From the NCBI RefSeq assembly GCF_000711295.1, contig NZ_JOMJ01000003.1, positions 509,001 through 573,000 on the forward strand: DNA of 64,000 nucleotides. Direction: 5' to 3'. The position numbers were made by a program, and so were the translations under genes. Numbering within the stretch: the first letter of the stretch is position 1; the number at the start of each line of letters is the position of its first letter. This stretch comes from Desulfohalovibrio reitneri. GTDB lineage: Bacteria; Desulfobacterota; Desulfovibrionia; Desulfovibrionales; Desulfovibrionaceae. Below the pieces are notes generated by a model. It was not told where the DNA came from, made no database searches, and was given only the letters and a program-made list of their open reading frames with translations. Shown here piece by piece: positions 1-9,577 of the stretch.

Positions 1-509
1 GCACTCCCCGGCCCGAGGCGGTGGAGCGGGAGTGGGAGGCCCAAATCGATGCGGTGGCCGAGGCATTGGGGGCAAGTCCCACCCATCTGGACAGCCACCA
101 CCACGTGCATTTCCGATCCGATCTCCTGCCCGTGGCGCTGCGGCTGGCCCGGCGGTTCGGCCTGCCCCTGCGCGTGTGCGACGCGGACATGGCCGCCCGG
201 GCCGGGTTGGCGGGCGTACCCTCCCCCCAAGGTTGCCTGACGGCGTGGTTCGGCCCGGGGGCCAGCCCGGAGAGGTTGGAGCCGGTCATCGCCGAAGGAC
301 TGAATGGGATCAAGGACGGGCAGGCGCTGGAGCTGATGTGCCATCCCGGGTTCGCCCCGGAGGAGTTGGAGGGCGTCAGCTCCTACCGCGAAGAGCGCGT
401 GCGCGAAACGCACGCCCTGGCCCAGGCGGACATGCCGGCACTGGCGCGGCGGTTTGAGGCGGTATTGGTCGGTTTCGCTGAGCTTGACCCGCTGGAAGGT
501 GCCGCTTGA
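1..509 (+). CDS. YdjC/ChbG-type carbohydrate deacetylase, C-terminal part (cut by window edge)
   Basis: The frame is open from base 3, so the true start lies outside the window. About 169 residues remain of a family that is usually 250-290 long. The segment DSHHHVH (bases about 91-111) is the metal-site signature of YdjC-type deacetylases, and ELMCHPG and SSYREERVRE further on are also typical of the family. Members remove acetyl groups from N-acetylated sugars; the HpnK branch belongs to hopanoid clusters, but nothing here shows which substrate applies. The stop codon overlaps the -35 element of the next gene's candidate promoter. Confidence 0.8.
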   Translation, partial: TPRPEAVEREWEAQIDAVAEALGASPTHLDSHHHVHFRSDLLPVALRLARRFGLPLRVCDADMAARAGLAGVPSPQGCLTAWFGPGASPERLEPVIAEGLNGIKDGQALELMCHPGFAPEELEGVSSYREERVRETHALAQADMPALARRFEAVLVGFAELDPLEGAA

Positions 510-533
510 CAATGTAAGGTTGGATTGTACTTT
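506..533 (+). promoter_or_regulatory. Candidate sigma-70 promoter for the receiver/TPR gene
   Basis: TTGACA at 506-511 is a perfect -35 hexamer, followed after 16 bases by TACTTT at 528-533. The downstream gene starts at 562. Read by eye; no experimental support. Confidence 0.5.
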
Positions 534-561
534 TCCGGCAACCCTTTGGAAACAGACACAC

Positions 562-2136
562 ATGGACGAATCCACCCGCACCGGCAGGGTAAGGAGCTTC
601 GCTCCGCCCAGGCTGGATGGCGACACCTTCGAGGGCTACAAGGGCGAGATCGCCGAGTTTCTGGATCGGGGCGGCGTCTTCGTGGTCTTCGAGAACGCCA
701 AGTTCAACACCGTGCTTTCGGGCATGCTCTCCGGCGAGCTGGCCAGCCGCGAGAGCCGGGTCGAGTTCTACACAGACACCCGGCTCGGCTACGAGGCCCT
801 GCACCGCCTGCGTGGCCGGGGAGGGACGCCCTTCCTTTTTCTGGACCACAACGATCGCGACGACGTGACCATTCTGGAGTCGTTGCGCGCCGATCCCCAG
901 TTGCGGGATGTGCATGCGGTCATCGTCTCCAACCAGATGTTCGAGGAGAAGGTGGCCTACTTCACGGAAAAGGGTGCGGACGACATCGTGGTGCTGCCCT
1001 ACACGCAGAACACCATCATCACCAAGATCGTGGAGACCATCGCCCCGCCGCGCCACAAGGCCCTCTACCTGGAAGCCAGGCGGCTTCTGCGGGAAGGGCG
1101 TCATGAGGAGGCCCTGGAGGCGGCCGGCCGGGCCGTGGGCGGCTATCCCACCTATCCCCGCGCCCACGTGGTCATGGGCGAGGCCTTGGAACGGCTGGAA
1201 CGGGTGGCCGAGGCCATAGACGCCTATGAGGCGGCTCTGGCCGTGGAGAGGGCACAGATGTTCCTGGAGCCGCGTCTGCGGCTGGCCGACCTGTATGGGC
1301 AGATGGCCGGCGCCTTCAACGCCACGCCGGAGGAGGCCAAACGGTTCAGGCGCAAACAGCTGACCTACCTGGAGGAATTGGACCGGGTCAGCCCCATCAA
1401 CACAGACCGCAAGATTTTGCGCGGCCGCCTCTACTTGGCTTTCGGCGAGCGCTACAAGGCGGAGGGCGTGCTGCGGGAGGCGTACCGGGAGTTTCTGGCC
1501 AGCCGCAGAAACAGGGCCGAGTCCTCCCGGCGCGAGGCGCTGCGCCTGGGCCGGGACCTCATCGACGCCTGCGGCGACGCCTTTCCCGAACTGTCGCAGG
1601 ACGTGCTGGTGGAAATCCTTAACGACCCCACACTCGCCAGCATGCTCAGCGATGGAGAGCGGGTGGACCTTCTCATGGACTACGGCTCTGCACTGCTTGG
1701 CATGGCCGCCCTCATCACGGACGGTGAGAGTTACGAGGACCTGTTCCAGGATTGCAAGAAGGTGTTCGAGGACATCGTGGCCCTGGATCCGGGGGAAGAG
1801 AAGGCGTCGCGCGCCTACCAGCGGCTGGGCGATCTGTACCGGGACCTGGGCGGCCGGCTGCGTGGCGGTCCGGAAGGCGCACGCGACATGCGCGCCTCGG
1901 ATGCCCTGCGTGTGGCCCATGGCTTCTACGCCAAGTCCTCGGAGATGGATGCCATGAACCTGGGCGCGCGCGAGGGCACCGAGGCCCTCAAGGAGCACGC
2001 CGGGGACGGCCGGGCGGTGTACGACCTGGACAAGCCGGGCGGCGAAACCGCGGAAAAGCGCCGCAAGGAAAACCGGGCCAGCAAGTACGATCTCTACATC
2101 GACCCCGGCAAGTCGCCCTTCCGCTTCGGCAAGTAG
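562..2136 (+). CDS. Receiver-like domain plus TPR repeat protein
   Basis: A 524-residue protein. Residues about 30-160 look like a CheY-type receiver fold, with a strand ending FLFLDHNDRDD and a later segment GADDIVVLPYTQNTI. In true receivers that last strand carries a conserved Lys before Pro; here the position is Leu-Pro-Tyr, so phosphorylation chemistry is doubtful. From about residue 165 the chain consists of TPR-like helical pairs (for example LLREGRHEEALEAAGRAV and AIDAYEAALAVE). The C-terminus is basic and hydrophilic. The start is the ATG at 562, because upstream codons run back into the preceding gene. The stop codon lies directly before the IS target duplication. The likely role is a protein-protein scaffold or signalling adaptor; the function is unknown. 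Confidence 0.75.
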   Translation: MDESTRTGRVRSFAPPRLDGDTFEGYKGEIAEFLDRGGVFVVFENAKFNTVLSGMLSGELASRESRVEFYTDTRLGYEALHRLRGRGGTPFLFLDHNDRDDVTILESLRADPQLRDVHAVIVSNQMFEEKVAYFTEKGADDIVVLPYTQNTIITKIVETIAPPRHKALYLEARRLLREGRHEEALEAAGRAVGGYPTYPRAHVVMGEALERLERVAEAIDAYEAALAVERAQMFLEPRLRLADLYGQMAGAFNATPEEAKRFRRKQLTYLEELDRVSPINTDRKILRGRLYLAFGERYKAEGVLREAYREFLASRRNRAESSRREALRLGRDLIDACGDAFPELSQDVLVEILNDPTLASMLSDGERVDLLMDYGSALLGMAALITDGESYEDLFQDCKKVFEDIVALDPGEEKASRAYQRLGDLYRDLGGRLRGGPEGARDMRASDALRVAHGFYAKSSEMDAMNLGAREGTEALKEHAGDGRAVYDLDKPGGETAEKRRKENRASKYDLYIDPGKSPFRFGK

Positions 2137-2154
2137 CTAGTCGGCCCTGAAAAA
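2137..2154. repeat. Left end of the IS: CTAG target duplication plus inverted repeat
   Basis: CTAG (2137-2140) is repeated at 3597-3600. It is followed by tcggccctgaaaaa (2141-2154), which matches 13 of 14 bases of the reverse complement of 3583-3596. Confidence 0.8.
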
Positions 2155-3596
2155 CATCCATGCCACTGAAAAAAATTAACAAAGTGTAGCATTCAATGTA
2201 TCATTCTCGACCAGGAACTGTAGTGATTCTGCAAGAAACCGGTCGCGCCGTCACCGGTTCGGGAGTGATGATGAAGGCCAAGCCAGCCAAAAGCGATCAG
2301 GGCAATTTCCTCTACGAGGACCTCATCGATCAGCTCAATCCCAAGGACCCGCTGCTCAAGCTTGCAGCGAACATCCCCTGGGAAAGGTTCGAGCAGGAGT
2401 TTTCTAGCCTCTATAGTGAGTATGGTCGTCCAGCAAAGCCCATCAGACTCATGGTCGGGCTCATGATCCTCAAGCAGCTTGAAAATCTGAGCGACGAGCG
2501 TGTCATTGAGGCTTGGGTCCGGAACCCCTACTATCAGGCCTTCTGCGGTGAGACGCATTTCCGGTGGAGGCTTCCTTGTGACCCCACGGACTTGGTTTAT
2601 TTCCGCAAACGCATCGGCGAGGGTGGGGCGCGTTTGATCTTCGAGGTCTCGGTGGGTCTGCACGGCGACGACGCCATGGAGCGGGAGATCGCCGTGGACA
2701 CCACGGTCCAGGAGAAGAACATCACCTTCCCCACTGACGTGAAGCTTCTGACCAAGGTCATCAAGCGATGCAGGGCCATCGCCGAGTTCGAAGGAATCAG
2801 CTTGCGCCGCAGTTTCCGCCGTGAATTGCCAGGCCTCCTGCGCCAGCGATTCAAGAGTCGCAAGATCATCAAACGCATTCGGACCATGGCTGGCGTCCTG
2901 ATCCGCGAACTTGAGCGCAAACTGCCCAAGGATTCGTTGGCCAGGCACAGGGAAGCTATGCAGCTCTTCCGCCGGGTCCATGACCAGAAACGTACCGACA
3001 AGAACAAGACCTACAGCCTGCACGAACCGGACGTGCTTTGCATCGGCAAGGGCAAAGAGCACAAAAAGTACGAGTTCGGACGCAAGGCCTCCATCGCCTG
3101 GACCAAGACCACCGGTGTGATCGTAGGAGCCATGTCCTTCAAGGAGAACGTTTTCGACGGTCACACCCTGCCGGATGTTCTGGAGCAAGTTTCGCAAATC
3201 ACGGAATCCTGCCCCGAGGCGGCCATCTGTGACCGGGGTTACAGGGGGCGCAAAAAAGTCGGTGACACGAGCATTCTGATTCCGGGCCGGCCGAAGAAAA
3301 GCGACACGCCCTACCAGAGACGAAAGGCCAGGCAACGTTTTCGCAGACGCGCTGGCATCGAGCCGGTGATCGGACATCTCAAACACGACTTCCGCATGGC
3401 CAAAAACTTCCTGAAAGGGGCCCTCGGTGATGCGATCAACCTGCTGATGGCCGCAGCCGCGTTCAACTTCAAGAAGTGGATGCGGGGACTGAAGCACTTT
3501 TTGTCTCTTTTCGCCCCTTGGCTCTGCTTCGGAACCTGGAGTCGGGGCAGACTAAAGTACGCCTGATTCAATCTGAAAGGCCTTTTTCAGGACCGA
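2141..3596 (+). mobile_element. Complete IS5-type insertion sequence, 1456 bp
   Basis: One transposase gene is bounded by 14-base imperfect terminal inverted repeats (one mismatch) and flanked by a CTAG duplication on both sides. A 4-base YTAR-type target is typical of the IS5 group of the IS5 family. The element lies exactly between the stop codon of the receiver/TPR gene (TAG 2134-2136) and the stop of the convergent Smr gene (complement of 3601-3603), so neither coding frame is broken. Intact ends, an intact transposase and a clean duplication indicate a recent insertion. Confidence 0.85.
2271..3566 (+). CDS. IS5-family DDE transposase
   Basis: Catalyses cut-and-paste transposition of the surrounding element. 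The N-terminal DUF772-like region (LMVGLMILKQLENLSDERVIEAW) is followed by a DDE nuclease core. Likely catalytic residues are the Asp of AVDTTVQEKN, the Asp of AICDRGYRG and the Glu of AGIEPVIGHLKHD. The region between them is rich in Arg and Lys, as expected for DNA binding. The frame is open from an ATG at 2196, but GGGAG at 2261-2265 favours the ATG at 2271 (431 residues). The frame is intact and probably functional. Confidence 0.88.
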   Translation: MKAKPAKSDQGNFLYEDLIDQLNPKDPLLKLAANIPWERFEQEFSSLYSEYGRPAKPIRLMVGLMILKQLENLSDERVIEAWVRNPYYQAFCGETHFRWRLPCDPTDLVYFRKRIGEGGARLIFEVSVGLHGDDAMEREIAVDTTVQEKNITFPTDVKLLTKVIKRCRAIAEFEGISLRRSFRRELPGLLRQRFKSRKIIKRIRTMAGVLIRELERKLPKDSLARHREAMQLFRRVHDQKRTDKNKTYSLHEPDVLCIGKGKEHKKYEFGRKASIAWTKTTGVIVGAMSFKENVFDGHTLPDVLEQVSQITESCPEAAICDRGYRGRKKVGDTSILIPGRPKKSDTPYQRRKARQRFRRRAGIEPVIGHLKHDFRMAKNFLKGALGDAINLLMAAAAFNFKKWMRGLKHFLSLFAPWLCFGTWSRGRLKYA

Positions 3597-3600
3597 CTAG
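3583..3600. repeat. Right end of the IS: inverted repeat plus CTAG target duplication
   Basis: tttttcaggaccga (3583-3596) is the inverted partner of 2141-2154. CTAG (3597-3600) is the second copy of the target site. Confidence 0.8.
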
Positions 3601-4281
3601 CTACCATTCCTCGCCGAAAAAGCCGGCGCGGTCGAAATTGACCTTGCCCTGCCCCTTGCGCTTTCTGCGCAGCAGCACGTACAGGGCCCCCGCGCCGCCG
3701 TGGGACGGCTGGGCGGTGCAGTAGGCCAGCACCACCCGCTTCAGCGGCTCGCGCGTCAGCCAGGTCTGCAACTCACGTTTCAGAACTCCCCGCCCCATGG
3801 GCGAACCCAGGCCCCGGCCCGGTATGAGCAGCACCGTGCGGTTGCCGGACAGGTAGGCCTCGCGCAGAAAAAAAAGCAACGAGTCGTATGCTTGGTCCAT
3901 GGTCATGCCGTGCATGTCCAGGTGGGTCTCCACAGCGTACGTTCCGGCCTTGAGACGCCGGAATATCTTGGAATCCAGGCCGCGCACGTGGCCGTGCATG
4001 TATTCGTCGGTGTACTCCAACTCGAAGTCCAACTCGCCGTTGACCAGTTTTTCCAGGGTACTGGCGGAGTCGTCCTCGGCGGGTGAACGGGGGGCTGGCG
4101 GTTTTTTGGTGGAGGCGATTTTTTCTTTGCCGTCCAGCGGAGTGACGCCGGACATGGCTTTGAAAAAGGCGTCCTCCTCGTCCGGGGGAGGCGGCTCTGG
4201 GGACGGGGCCTTCCGGGCAGGTTCGGCCTTCTCCCGTTCCACCTTGATTTTCTTCAACTTCTTGAAGGGATTGTCGGACAT
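3601..4281 (-). CDS. Smr-domain protein
   Basis: A 226-residue protein. The N-terminal half is charged and Pro-rich (disordered). The C-terminal half is a Smr domain with the hallmark LDMHGMTMDQA and the loop LIPGRGLGSP. Smr domains are nucleases or nucleic-acid-binding modules, first described in MutS2, and more recently linked to cleavage of mRNA on collided ribosomes. A GTG at 4293 is in frame, but AGGTGGAGG lies just before the ATG at 4281, which I take as the start. Before the IS arrived, this gene and the receiver/TPR gene ended only four bases apart. Confidence 0.82.
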   Translation of the reverse strand: MSDNPFKKLKKIKVEREKAEPARKAPSPEPPPPDEEDAFFKAMSGVTPLDGKEKIASTKKPPAPRSPAEDDSASTLEKLVNGELDFELEYTDEYMHGHVRGLDSKIFRRLKAGTYAVETHLDMHGMTMDQAYDSLLFFLREAYLSGNRTVLLIPGRGLGSPMGRGVLKRELQTWLTREPLKRVVLAYCTAQPSHGGAGALYVLLRRKRKGQGKVNFDRAGFFGEEW

Positions 4282-4337
4282 GGCTGCCTCCACCTGTGAG
4301 CATAGTCATGCCCGGGCCGGGCCGCAAGGAGGAGGGC

Positions 4338-5441
4338 TCAGCGCTTGAGGCGGGCGTAGGCGCCGCCCAGCCAGGGGCGCGACCAGATGTGCAGCCGTGA
4401 GAGAAGCCACAGCCCGCTCCGCTGGCGGGCCTTGAATCGATGCACGTGCAGGGGCGAGCCCGGCGGGTTGGGGCCGGTGGTGGTGCAGAACATGGCCTCC
4501 ACACCGCACTCGCGGGCGGCCTCCAGCGCCTCGGGGGAGTAGGCGCCCCAGGGCCAGGCCAGGGCGCGCGCGGGCCTGCCCAGTTCGCTTTCCACCGTTC
4601 GTACCGAGCGGGCCACTTCCTCCCGCACCCTTTCGGCGAACTCCCCCGGCTCTTCCTTCCGCCCCCATCGGGAGCGGGGCAGGGCCTCCATCTTTCGCCG
4701 CAGCCGCTGGACGTTGGCTTCGTCGCGGAAAAAGTCGTGCGCCCCGGCTTTGTCCTGGGGCACCAGGGAGTGCACCAGGCCCAGCAGCTCCTCCGAAGGC
4801 AGAAAGGCCCGGGTGGTCAGCCCGGGGCCGGTGGCGAAGCGGGGCAGCCCCCAGGGCACGGGAAATCCCACCCGGTCGAAGGTGCGGGAGCGCGGGCCGG
4901 GCTGGAAGAATCCGTTGTACTCGTCCGCGCGGAACACCTCGGCGTGGGAGGCGGTGTGCGGCTCAACCGCCATGACGCCGGACTCCTCCATGCGCCTGGC
5001 CTCGGGCCAGCTCAGAAACAGGTCGCGGCGGCGGCGATGGCCCAGTTCGTTCAGCCCGAACGGTTCGTCCACATGGGGCAGGTCTTTGGCGAGGGCGTCG
5101 TTGTCACGCACATCGGCAAGCGTGGGGCGGGGAGATTCATGGCCGATGCGGTCCGTCACCGCGAAGACCACGCCCTTATGGCCGCGCTCGGCCAGGATGG
5201 GCCAGGCGTGGACGTAGTTGTCCAGAAATCCGTCGTCGAAGCTCAGCAGCGCCGCGCCCTTGGGCAAATCCTTGCCGCGAGCCAGGAAATCCACGGCCTC
5301 GTCCAGCCCGATGCCCCGGAATCCGCCTCGTTCCATGGCCTTGAGGTGCGAGGCGAAAGTATCCGGGTGAACGGAAATGGCGTTCGCAAGCTTGGAAATG
5401 TAGTGGTAGAGTGCGACTGGAAGAGAGCGGGCCATCTGCAT
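4338..5441 (-). CDS. Polysaccharide deacetylase (NodB homology) family protein
   Basis: A 367-residue protein. SFDDGFLDNYVHA is the NodB motif 1, in which the first Asp is the catalytic base and the second a metal ligand. EPHTASHAEVF supplies the His-x3-His metal site, and WPWGAYSPEALEAA matches a later motif of the family. Such enzymes remove acetyl groups from N-acetylated or O-acetylated polysaccharides in the envelope or periplasm. No signal peptide is apparent. The start ATG at 5441 has another in-frame ATG two codons later and no strong ribosome site. It is divergent from cbpA. The substrate cannot be inferred. Confidence 0.82.
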   Translation of the reverse strand: MQMARSLPVALYHYISKLANAISVHPDTFASHLKAMERGGFRGIGLDEAVDFLARGKDLPKGAALLSFDDGFLDNYVHAWPILAERGHKGVVFAVTDRIGHESPRPTLADVRDNDALAKDLPHVDEPFGLNELGHRRRRDLFLSWPEARRMEESGVMAVEPHTASHAEVFRADEYNGFFQPGPRSRTFDRVGFPVPWGLPRFATGPGLTTRAFLPSEELLGLVHSLVPQDKAGAHDFFRDEANVQRLRRKMEALPRSRWGRKEEPGEFAERVREEVARSVRTVESELGRPARALAWPWGAYSPEALEAARECGVEAMFCTTTGPNPPGSPLHVHRFKARQRSGLWLLSRLHIWSRPWLGGAYARLKR

Positions 5442-5459
5442 TTTTTTGCTGTCAGATTA

Positions 5460-5487
5460 TTGACGAGCCGCTTGCGCGGTTTATGGT
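5460..5487 (+). promoter_or_regulatory. Candidate sigma-70 promoter for cbpA-cbpM-clpB
   Basis: TTGACG (5460-5465), a 16-base spacer and TATGGT (5482-5487), about 58 bases before the cbpA start. No CIRCE element or heat-shock sigma motif was recognised nearby. Confidence 0.4.
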
Positions 5488-5545
5488 GTTCGTTGTGCCG
5501 GCTTGAATCCGGAATCGGAGATACCGCGAAGGAGTGCTATCCGAG

Positions 5546-6559
5546 ATGAGCGTGAAGTACAAGGACTACTATGAAATCCTGGATGTGTCGCGCAGCGCGA
5601 GCCAGGAGGAGATTTCCAAAGCCTACAAGAAGCTGGCGCGCAAGTACCACCCGGACCTCAACCCCGACGATCCCGAGGCCGAGAACAAGTTCAAGGAGGT
5701 GGGGGAGGCGTACGAGGTCCTGAAGGATCCCGAAAAGCGCAAGCTCTACGACTCCCTGGGCCCCAATTGGCAGCAGGGGCAGGATTTCCAGCCCCCGCCG
5801 GGGTATGAACGGCACTTCGGCGGCGCGGGAGGTCCCGGCGGAGCGGGCTTCGAAGGCTTCTCCGACTTCTTCGAGTTCATCTTCGGAGGAGGCGGCGGAG
5901 GCTTCGCCGGTGGCGGCGGCCGCGGCCAGGCCGGGGGCTTCGAGGACATGTTCGGCCGCGCGGGCTTCACCGGCGGCACGGGCTTCGGCGGACCTCGCCA
6001 GCGGCGCGGCTCCGACGCCGAGGCCACCCTGGGCCTCACCCTGGAGGAGGCCTACCGGGGCGGTTCCAAGACCATTTCCATGCAGGAGCAGGCCGTGGGG
6101 CCGGATGGACGCCCGCGCAACCAGACCAAGACCCTCAACGTGAACATCCCGCCCGGCATCAAGAGCGGGCAGCGCATCCGGCTGGCCGGCCAGGGCAACC
6201 CCGGCATGGGCGGGGGCAAGGCCGGCGACCTCTACCTCAAGGTCAACATCCGCCCGCATTCGCGGTTCAAGGTGGAGGAAAACAACATCGTCGTGGACCT
6301 CCCTCTGACTCCCTGGGAAGCCGCCCTGGGCGCGCAGGTCAAGGTTCCCACGCTGGACGGCCGGGTGGAGATGAAGATTCCCGCCGGTTCCTCCAGCGGC
6401 CAGAAACTGCGGCTGCGCGGCAAGGGGCTGGGCAGCGGCGTCAACAAGGGCGACATGTTCGTGCGCCTGCTGATCAAGCTGCCCAGGGAACTGACCGACG
6501 AACAGCGGGAGCTGTGGGAGAAGTTGGCCGAGACCAGCGATTTCAACCCCCGGAGTTGA
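5546..6559 (+). CDS. cbpA: CbpA-type DnaJ (Hsp40) co-chaperone
   Basis: A 337-residue protein that stimulates DnaK ATPase and binds unfolded substrates. The J domain occupies residues 6-72 with the essential HPD at 35-37. A Gly/Phe-rich linker (about 80-155) follows, then two C-terminal substrate-binding subdomains (about 160-330; [14 protein letters not shown] and [18 protein letters not shown]). There is no zinc-finger region, which separates CbpA (type II) from DnaJ. The start ATG at 5546 is preceded by AAGGAG at 5529-5534; a GTG at 5534 overlaps that site and is less likely. First gene of a chaperone operon with cbpM and clpB. Confidence 0.92.
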   Translation: MSVKYKDYYEILDVSRSASQEEISKAYKKLARKYHPDLNPDDPEAENKFKEVGEAYEVLKDPEKRKLYDSLGPNWQQGQDFQPPPGYERHFGGAGGPGGAGFEGFSDFFEFIFGGGGGGFAGGGGRGQAGGFEDMFGRAGFTGGTGFGGPRQRRGSDAEATLGLTLEEAYRGGSKTISMQEQAVGPDGRPRNQTKTLNVNIPPGIKSGQRIRLAGQGNPGMGGGKAGDLYLKVNIRPHSRFKVEENNIVVDLPLTPWEAALGAQVKVPTLDGRVEMKIPAGSSSGQKLRLRGKGLGSGVNKGDMFVRLLIKLPRELTDEQRELWEKLAETSDFNPRS

Positions 6560-6562
6560 TGT

Positions 6563-6877
6563 ATGCGGAAGCGAGAAAAGACCTTGCCTGCCCAGTCTGA
6601 ACTCATCGCCTGGGCCCAGCTCGTCGAGATCGCCCCCATCAGCGGCCAGCGCATGGCCGACATGGTGGAGCTGGGCTGGATAGAGCCGGTGCGCACGGCT
6701 GAAGGCGATTATCTGTTCACCGACGTGGACGTCTACCGCATGAAGAAGCTGTGCCGCATCTGCGACGACTTCGGCCTGCCCACGGTGGGCGGGACCATCA
6801 TCGTGGACCTGCTGGACCGTATCACCGACCTGGAAAACCAGGTGCGTGAGTTGCGCCGGCTCGGATATTTTTCCTAA
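6563..6877 (+). CDS. cbpM: CbpM-like chaperone modulator (MerR-like helix-turn-helix)
   Basis: A 104-residue protein starting 3 bases after cbpA. The segment ELGWIEPVRTAEGDYLFTDVDVYRMKKL resembles the MerR-type winged helix of CbpM, followed by a C-terminal helix DLLDRITDLENQVRELRRL. CbpM binds the CbpA J domain and modulates its activity; position next to cbpA supports this assignment. Without that context it could be read as a small MerR-family regulator. Confidence 0.8.
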   Translation: MRKREKTLPAQSELIAWAQLVEIAPISGQRMADMVELGWIEPVRTAEGDYLFTDVDVYRMKKLCRICDDFGLPTVGGTIIVDLLDRITDLENQVRELRRLGYFS

Positions 6878-6892
6878 GGAGGAAGCACAGAT

Positions 6893-9511
6893 ATGGATCT
6901 GAACAAATTCACTCAAAAATCCCAGGAGGCCGTCTCCGAGGCCCAGAACGTGGCCGTCACCTTCGGCCACCAGCAGGTGGACGCGCCCCATCTTCTGCTG
7001 GCCCTGGTGGAGCAGGAGAACGGCTTGGTGCCCAGCATGCTGGAGAAGGCCGGGTACGACATCAAGGCATACGCCAAGGCGGTGCGCGACGAGCTGGGCC
7101 GCATACCCAAAGTGACCGGACCAGGCGCCCAGCCGGGACAGGTGTACGTCACCCCCGGCCTGCAGGAAGTCCTGGTGGGGTCCGAGGCCCTGGCCAAGAA
7201 GATGAACGACGAATACACCTCGGTGGAGCACGTCTTTCTGACCTTATGCGACCAGGGCGGCCCGGTGGGCAAGATCAACCGCTCCTTCGGCCTGGACAAG
7301 GACAAGGTGCTGTCCGTGCTCAATGAAGTGCGGGGCAAGCAGCGCGTCACCTCGGCCAATCCCGAGGATACCTACGAGGCGCTGGCCAAGTACGGCCGCG
7401 ACCTGGTGGACGAGGCGCGCAACGGCAAGCTGGACCCTGTCATCGGCCGGGATTCGGAAATCCGCCGCTGCATCCGCGTACTCTCCCGCCGCACCAAGAA
7501 CAATCCCTGCCTCATCGGCGAGGCGGGCGTGGGCAAGACCGCCATCGTGGAAGGTCTGGCCCAGCGCATCCTGCGTGAGGACGTGCCCGAGGGGCTGAAG
7601 GACAAGACCATTTTCTCCCTGGACATGGGCGCGCTCATCGCCGGGGCCAAGTACCGTGGCGAGTTCGAGGAGCGGCTCAAGGCCGTGCTCAAGGAAGTGC
7701 AGTCCTCCGAGGGACGCATCATCCTCTTCATCGATGAGATCCACACCATCGTGGGCGCGGGCAAGACCGAGGGCTCCATGGACGCGGGCAACCTGCTCAA
7801 GCCTATGCTGGCGCGCGGCGAGTTGCATTGCATCGGCGCCACCACGGTGGACGAGTACCGCAAGAACATCGAGAAGGATCCCGCGCTTGAGCGCAGGTTC
7901 CAGCCGGTGATGGTGGACGAACCCACGGTGGAGGACACCGTCTCCATCCTGCGCGGGCTCAAGGAACGCTTCGAGGTGCACCACGGCGTGCGCATCCTCG
8001 ATGGCGCGCTGGTGGACGCGGCCGTGCTCTCGCATCGCTACATCACCGACCGCCAACTGCCGGACAAGGCCATCGACCTCATCGACGAGGGAGCGGCCAT
8101 GATCCGCACCGAGATCGATTCCCTGCCCACCGAACTGGACGAGTTGAACCGCAAGGTGCTGCAGCTAGAGATCGAGCGCGAGGCATTGAAGAAGGAGACC
8201 GACGTCAAGTCGCGCGACAGGCTGGAGAAGCTGGAAGGCGAACTGGCCAACCTCAAGGAGGAGCGCGACGAACTGACCAGCCGCTGGGAGCGCGAGAAGG
8301 GCTCCATCGAGTCGGTGCGCCAGCTCAAGGAGGAGATCGAGCGCACCAAGCGCGAGATCGAGGAGGCCGAGCGGCAGCTCGACTACAACAAGGCCGCCGA
8401 GTTGCGCTACTCCAAGCTGCACGGCCTGGAACAGCGCCTGGCCCAGACCGAGGAAGGCGGCGAGGGCGAAGCCCCGCGCCTGCTCAAGGAGGAGGTCTCG
8501 CCGGAGGACATCGCCGAGATCATCTCCCGTTGGACCGGCATCCCTGTCTCGCGGCTTGTGGAGGGCGAGCGCGAGAAACTCATGCGCCTGCCCGAGCAGC
8601 TGCACGAGCGGGTTGTGGGCCAGGACGAGGCCGTGGACTCGGTGGCCGACGCGGTCATCCGCGCCCGGGCCGGGCTCAAGGACCCGTACCGCCCCATCGG
8701 CTCCTTCATCTTCCTGGGCCCCACCGGCGTTGGCAAGACAGAGCTGTGCAAGACCCTGGCCGAGTCCCTGTTCGACTCCCAGGACAACATGGTGCGGCTG
8801 GACATGTCCGAGTACATGGAGAAGCACACCGTGGCCCGGCTCATCGGCGCGCCCCCGGGATACGTGGGCTACGAGGAGGGCGGCCAGCTCACCGAGGCGG
8901 TGCGGCGCAAGCCCTACTCGGTCATCCTCTTCGACGAGATCGAGAAGGCCCACCCCGACGTCTTCAACGCCCTGCTGCAAATCCTGGACGACGGGCGGCT
9001 GACCGACGCCAAGGGCCGCACGGTGGATTTCAAGAACACCATCATCATCATGACCTCCAACCTGGGCTCCACCTACATGCTGGAGGGCATCAGCCCGGAA
9101 GGGGAGTTCAACGAGGGCGTCCGCGACCAAGTGCTGGGCGAACTGCGCCGTTCCTTCCGGCCGGAGTTTCTCAACCGGGTGGACGACATCGTCCTCTTCA
9201 AGCCGTTGCTGCCGGAGCAGCTCAAGCAGATCATCGAACTGCAGCTCACCGGCCTGCGGCAGCGGCTGGAGGACCGCAAGATGGACCTGGAGCTGACCGA
9301 CGCGGCCAAGGACTTCATCGCCCGGGCCTCCTACGACCCGGTCTACGGCGCGCGGCCGCTGAAGCGGTTCCTGGCCTCCAACGTGGAGACCCCGCTGGCC
9401 AAGGAGATCATTTCCGGCAGGCTGACCGACGGCCAGGCCGTGACCGTGGACGCGGACGAGGAAGGACTGATCTTCGGCCAGCCCGAGGAGCGGGAAAGCA
9501 CGGCCGCCTGA
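6893..9511 (+). CDS. clpB: ClpB disaggregase (Hsp100, two AAA+ domains)
   Basis: An 872-residue protein that works with DnaK to dissolve and refold protein aggregates, using ATP to thread substrates through a hexamer. The N-terminal Clp repeats span residues 1-145. AAA-1 has Walker A GEAGVGKT near 208 and Walker B-type ILFIDEIHT. The coiled-coil middle domain (about 400-540), charged and rich in Glu/Lys/Arg, distinguishes ClpB from ClpA. AAA-2 has GPTGVGKTE near 608 and [18 protein letters not shown] lies 9 bases before the ATG. Last gene of the cbpA-cbpM-clpB operon, closed by the terminator at 9545. Confidence 0.97.
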   Translation: MDLNKFTQKSQEAVSEAQNVAVTFGHQQVDAPHLLLALVEQENGLVPSMLEKAGYDIKAYAKAVRDELGRIPKVTGPGAQPGQVYVTPGLQEVLVGSEALAKKMNDEYTSVEHVFLTLCDQGGPVGKINRSFGLDKDKVLSVLNEVRGKQRVTSANPEDTYEALAKYGRDLVDEARNGKLDPVIGRDSEIRRCIRVLSRRTKNNPCLIGEAGVGKTAIVEGLAQRILREDVPEGLKDKTIFSLDMGALIAGAKYRGEFEERLKAVLKEVQSSEGRIILFIDEIHTIVGAGKTEGSMDAGNLLKPMLARGELHCIGATTVDEYRKNIEKDPALERRFQPVMVDEPTVEDTVSILRGLKERFEVHHGVRILDGALVDAAVLSHRYITDRQLPDKAIDLIDEGAAMIRTEIDSLPTELDELNRKVLQLEIEREALKKETDVKSRDRLEKLEGELANLKEERDELTSRWEREKGSIESVRQLKEEIERTKREIEEAERQLDYNKAAELRYSKLHGLEQRLAQTEEGGEGEAPRLLKEEVSPEDIAEIISRWTGIPVSRLVEGEREKLMRLPEQLHERVVGQDEAVDSVADAVIRARAGLKDPYRPIGSFIFLGPTGVGKTELCKTLAESLFDSQDNMVRLDMSEYMEKHTVARLIGAPPGYVGYEEGGQLTEAVRRKPYSVILFDEIEKAHPDVFNALLQILDDGRLTDAKGRTVDFKNTIIIMTSNLGSTYMLEGISPEGEFNEGVRDQVLGELRRSFRPEFLNRVDDIVLFKPLLPEQLKQIIELQLTGLRQRLEDRKMDLELTDAAKDFIARASYDPVYGARPLKRFLASNVETPLAKEIISGRLTDGQAVTVDADEEGLIFGQPEERESTAA

Positions 9512-9544
9512 GGGAGAGGCTGACGGAGCGAACGAGAAGCGAAA

Positions 9545-9577
9545 GGGCCGGACGCCTGAGGCGTCCGGCCCTTTTTT
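9545..9577 (+). terminator. Intrinsic terminator after clpB
   Basis: A 12-bp perfect stem (gggccggacgcc, loop tga, ggcgtccggccc; 9545-9571) is followed by six T (9572-9577). It overlaps the stop codon of the convergent gene, whose transcripts it may also stop, although the reverse strand has only a short T run. Confidence 0.9.

Noticed and set aside
2193-3497. Minus-strand frame within the IS
   Set aside because: Antisense to the transposase and without recognisable motifs.
5529-5541. GAGTGCTA, which resembles the right half of a CIRCE heat-shock operator, before cbpA
   Set aside because: The inverted left half (TTAGCACTC, 9 bases upstream) is absent.
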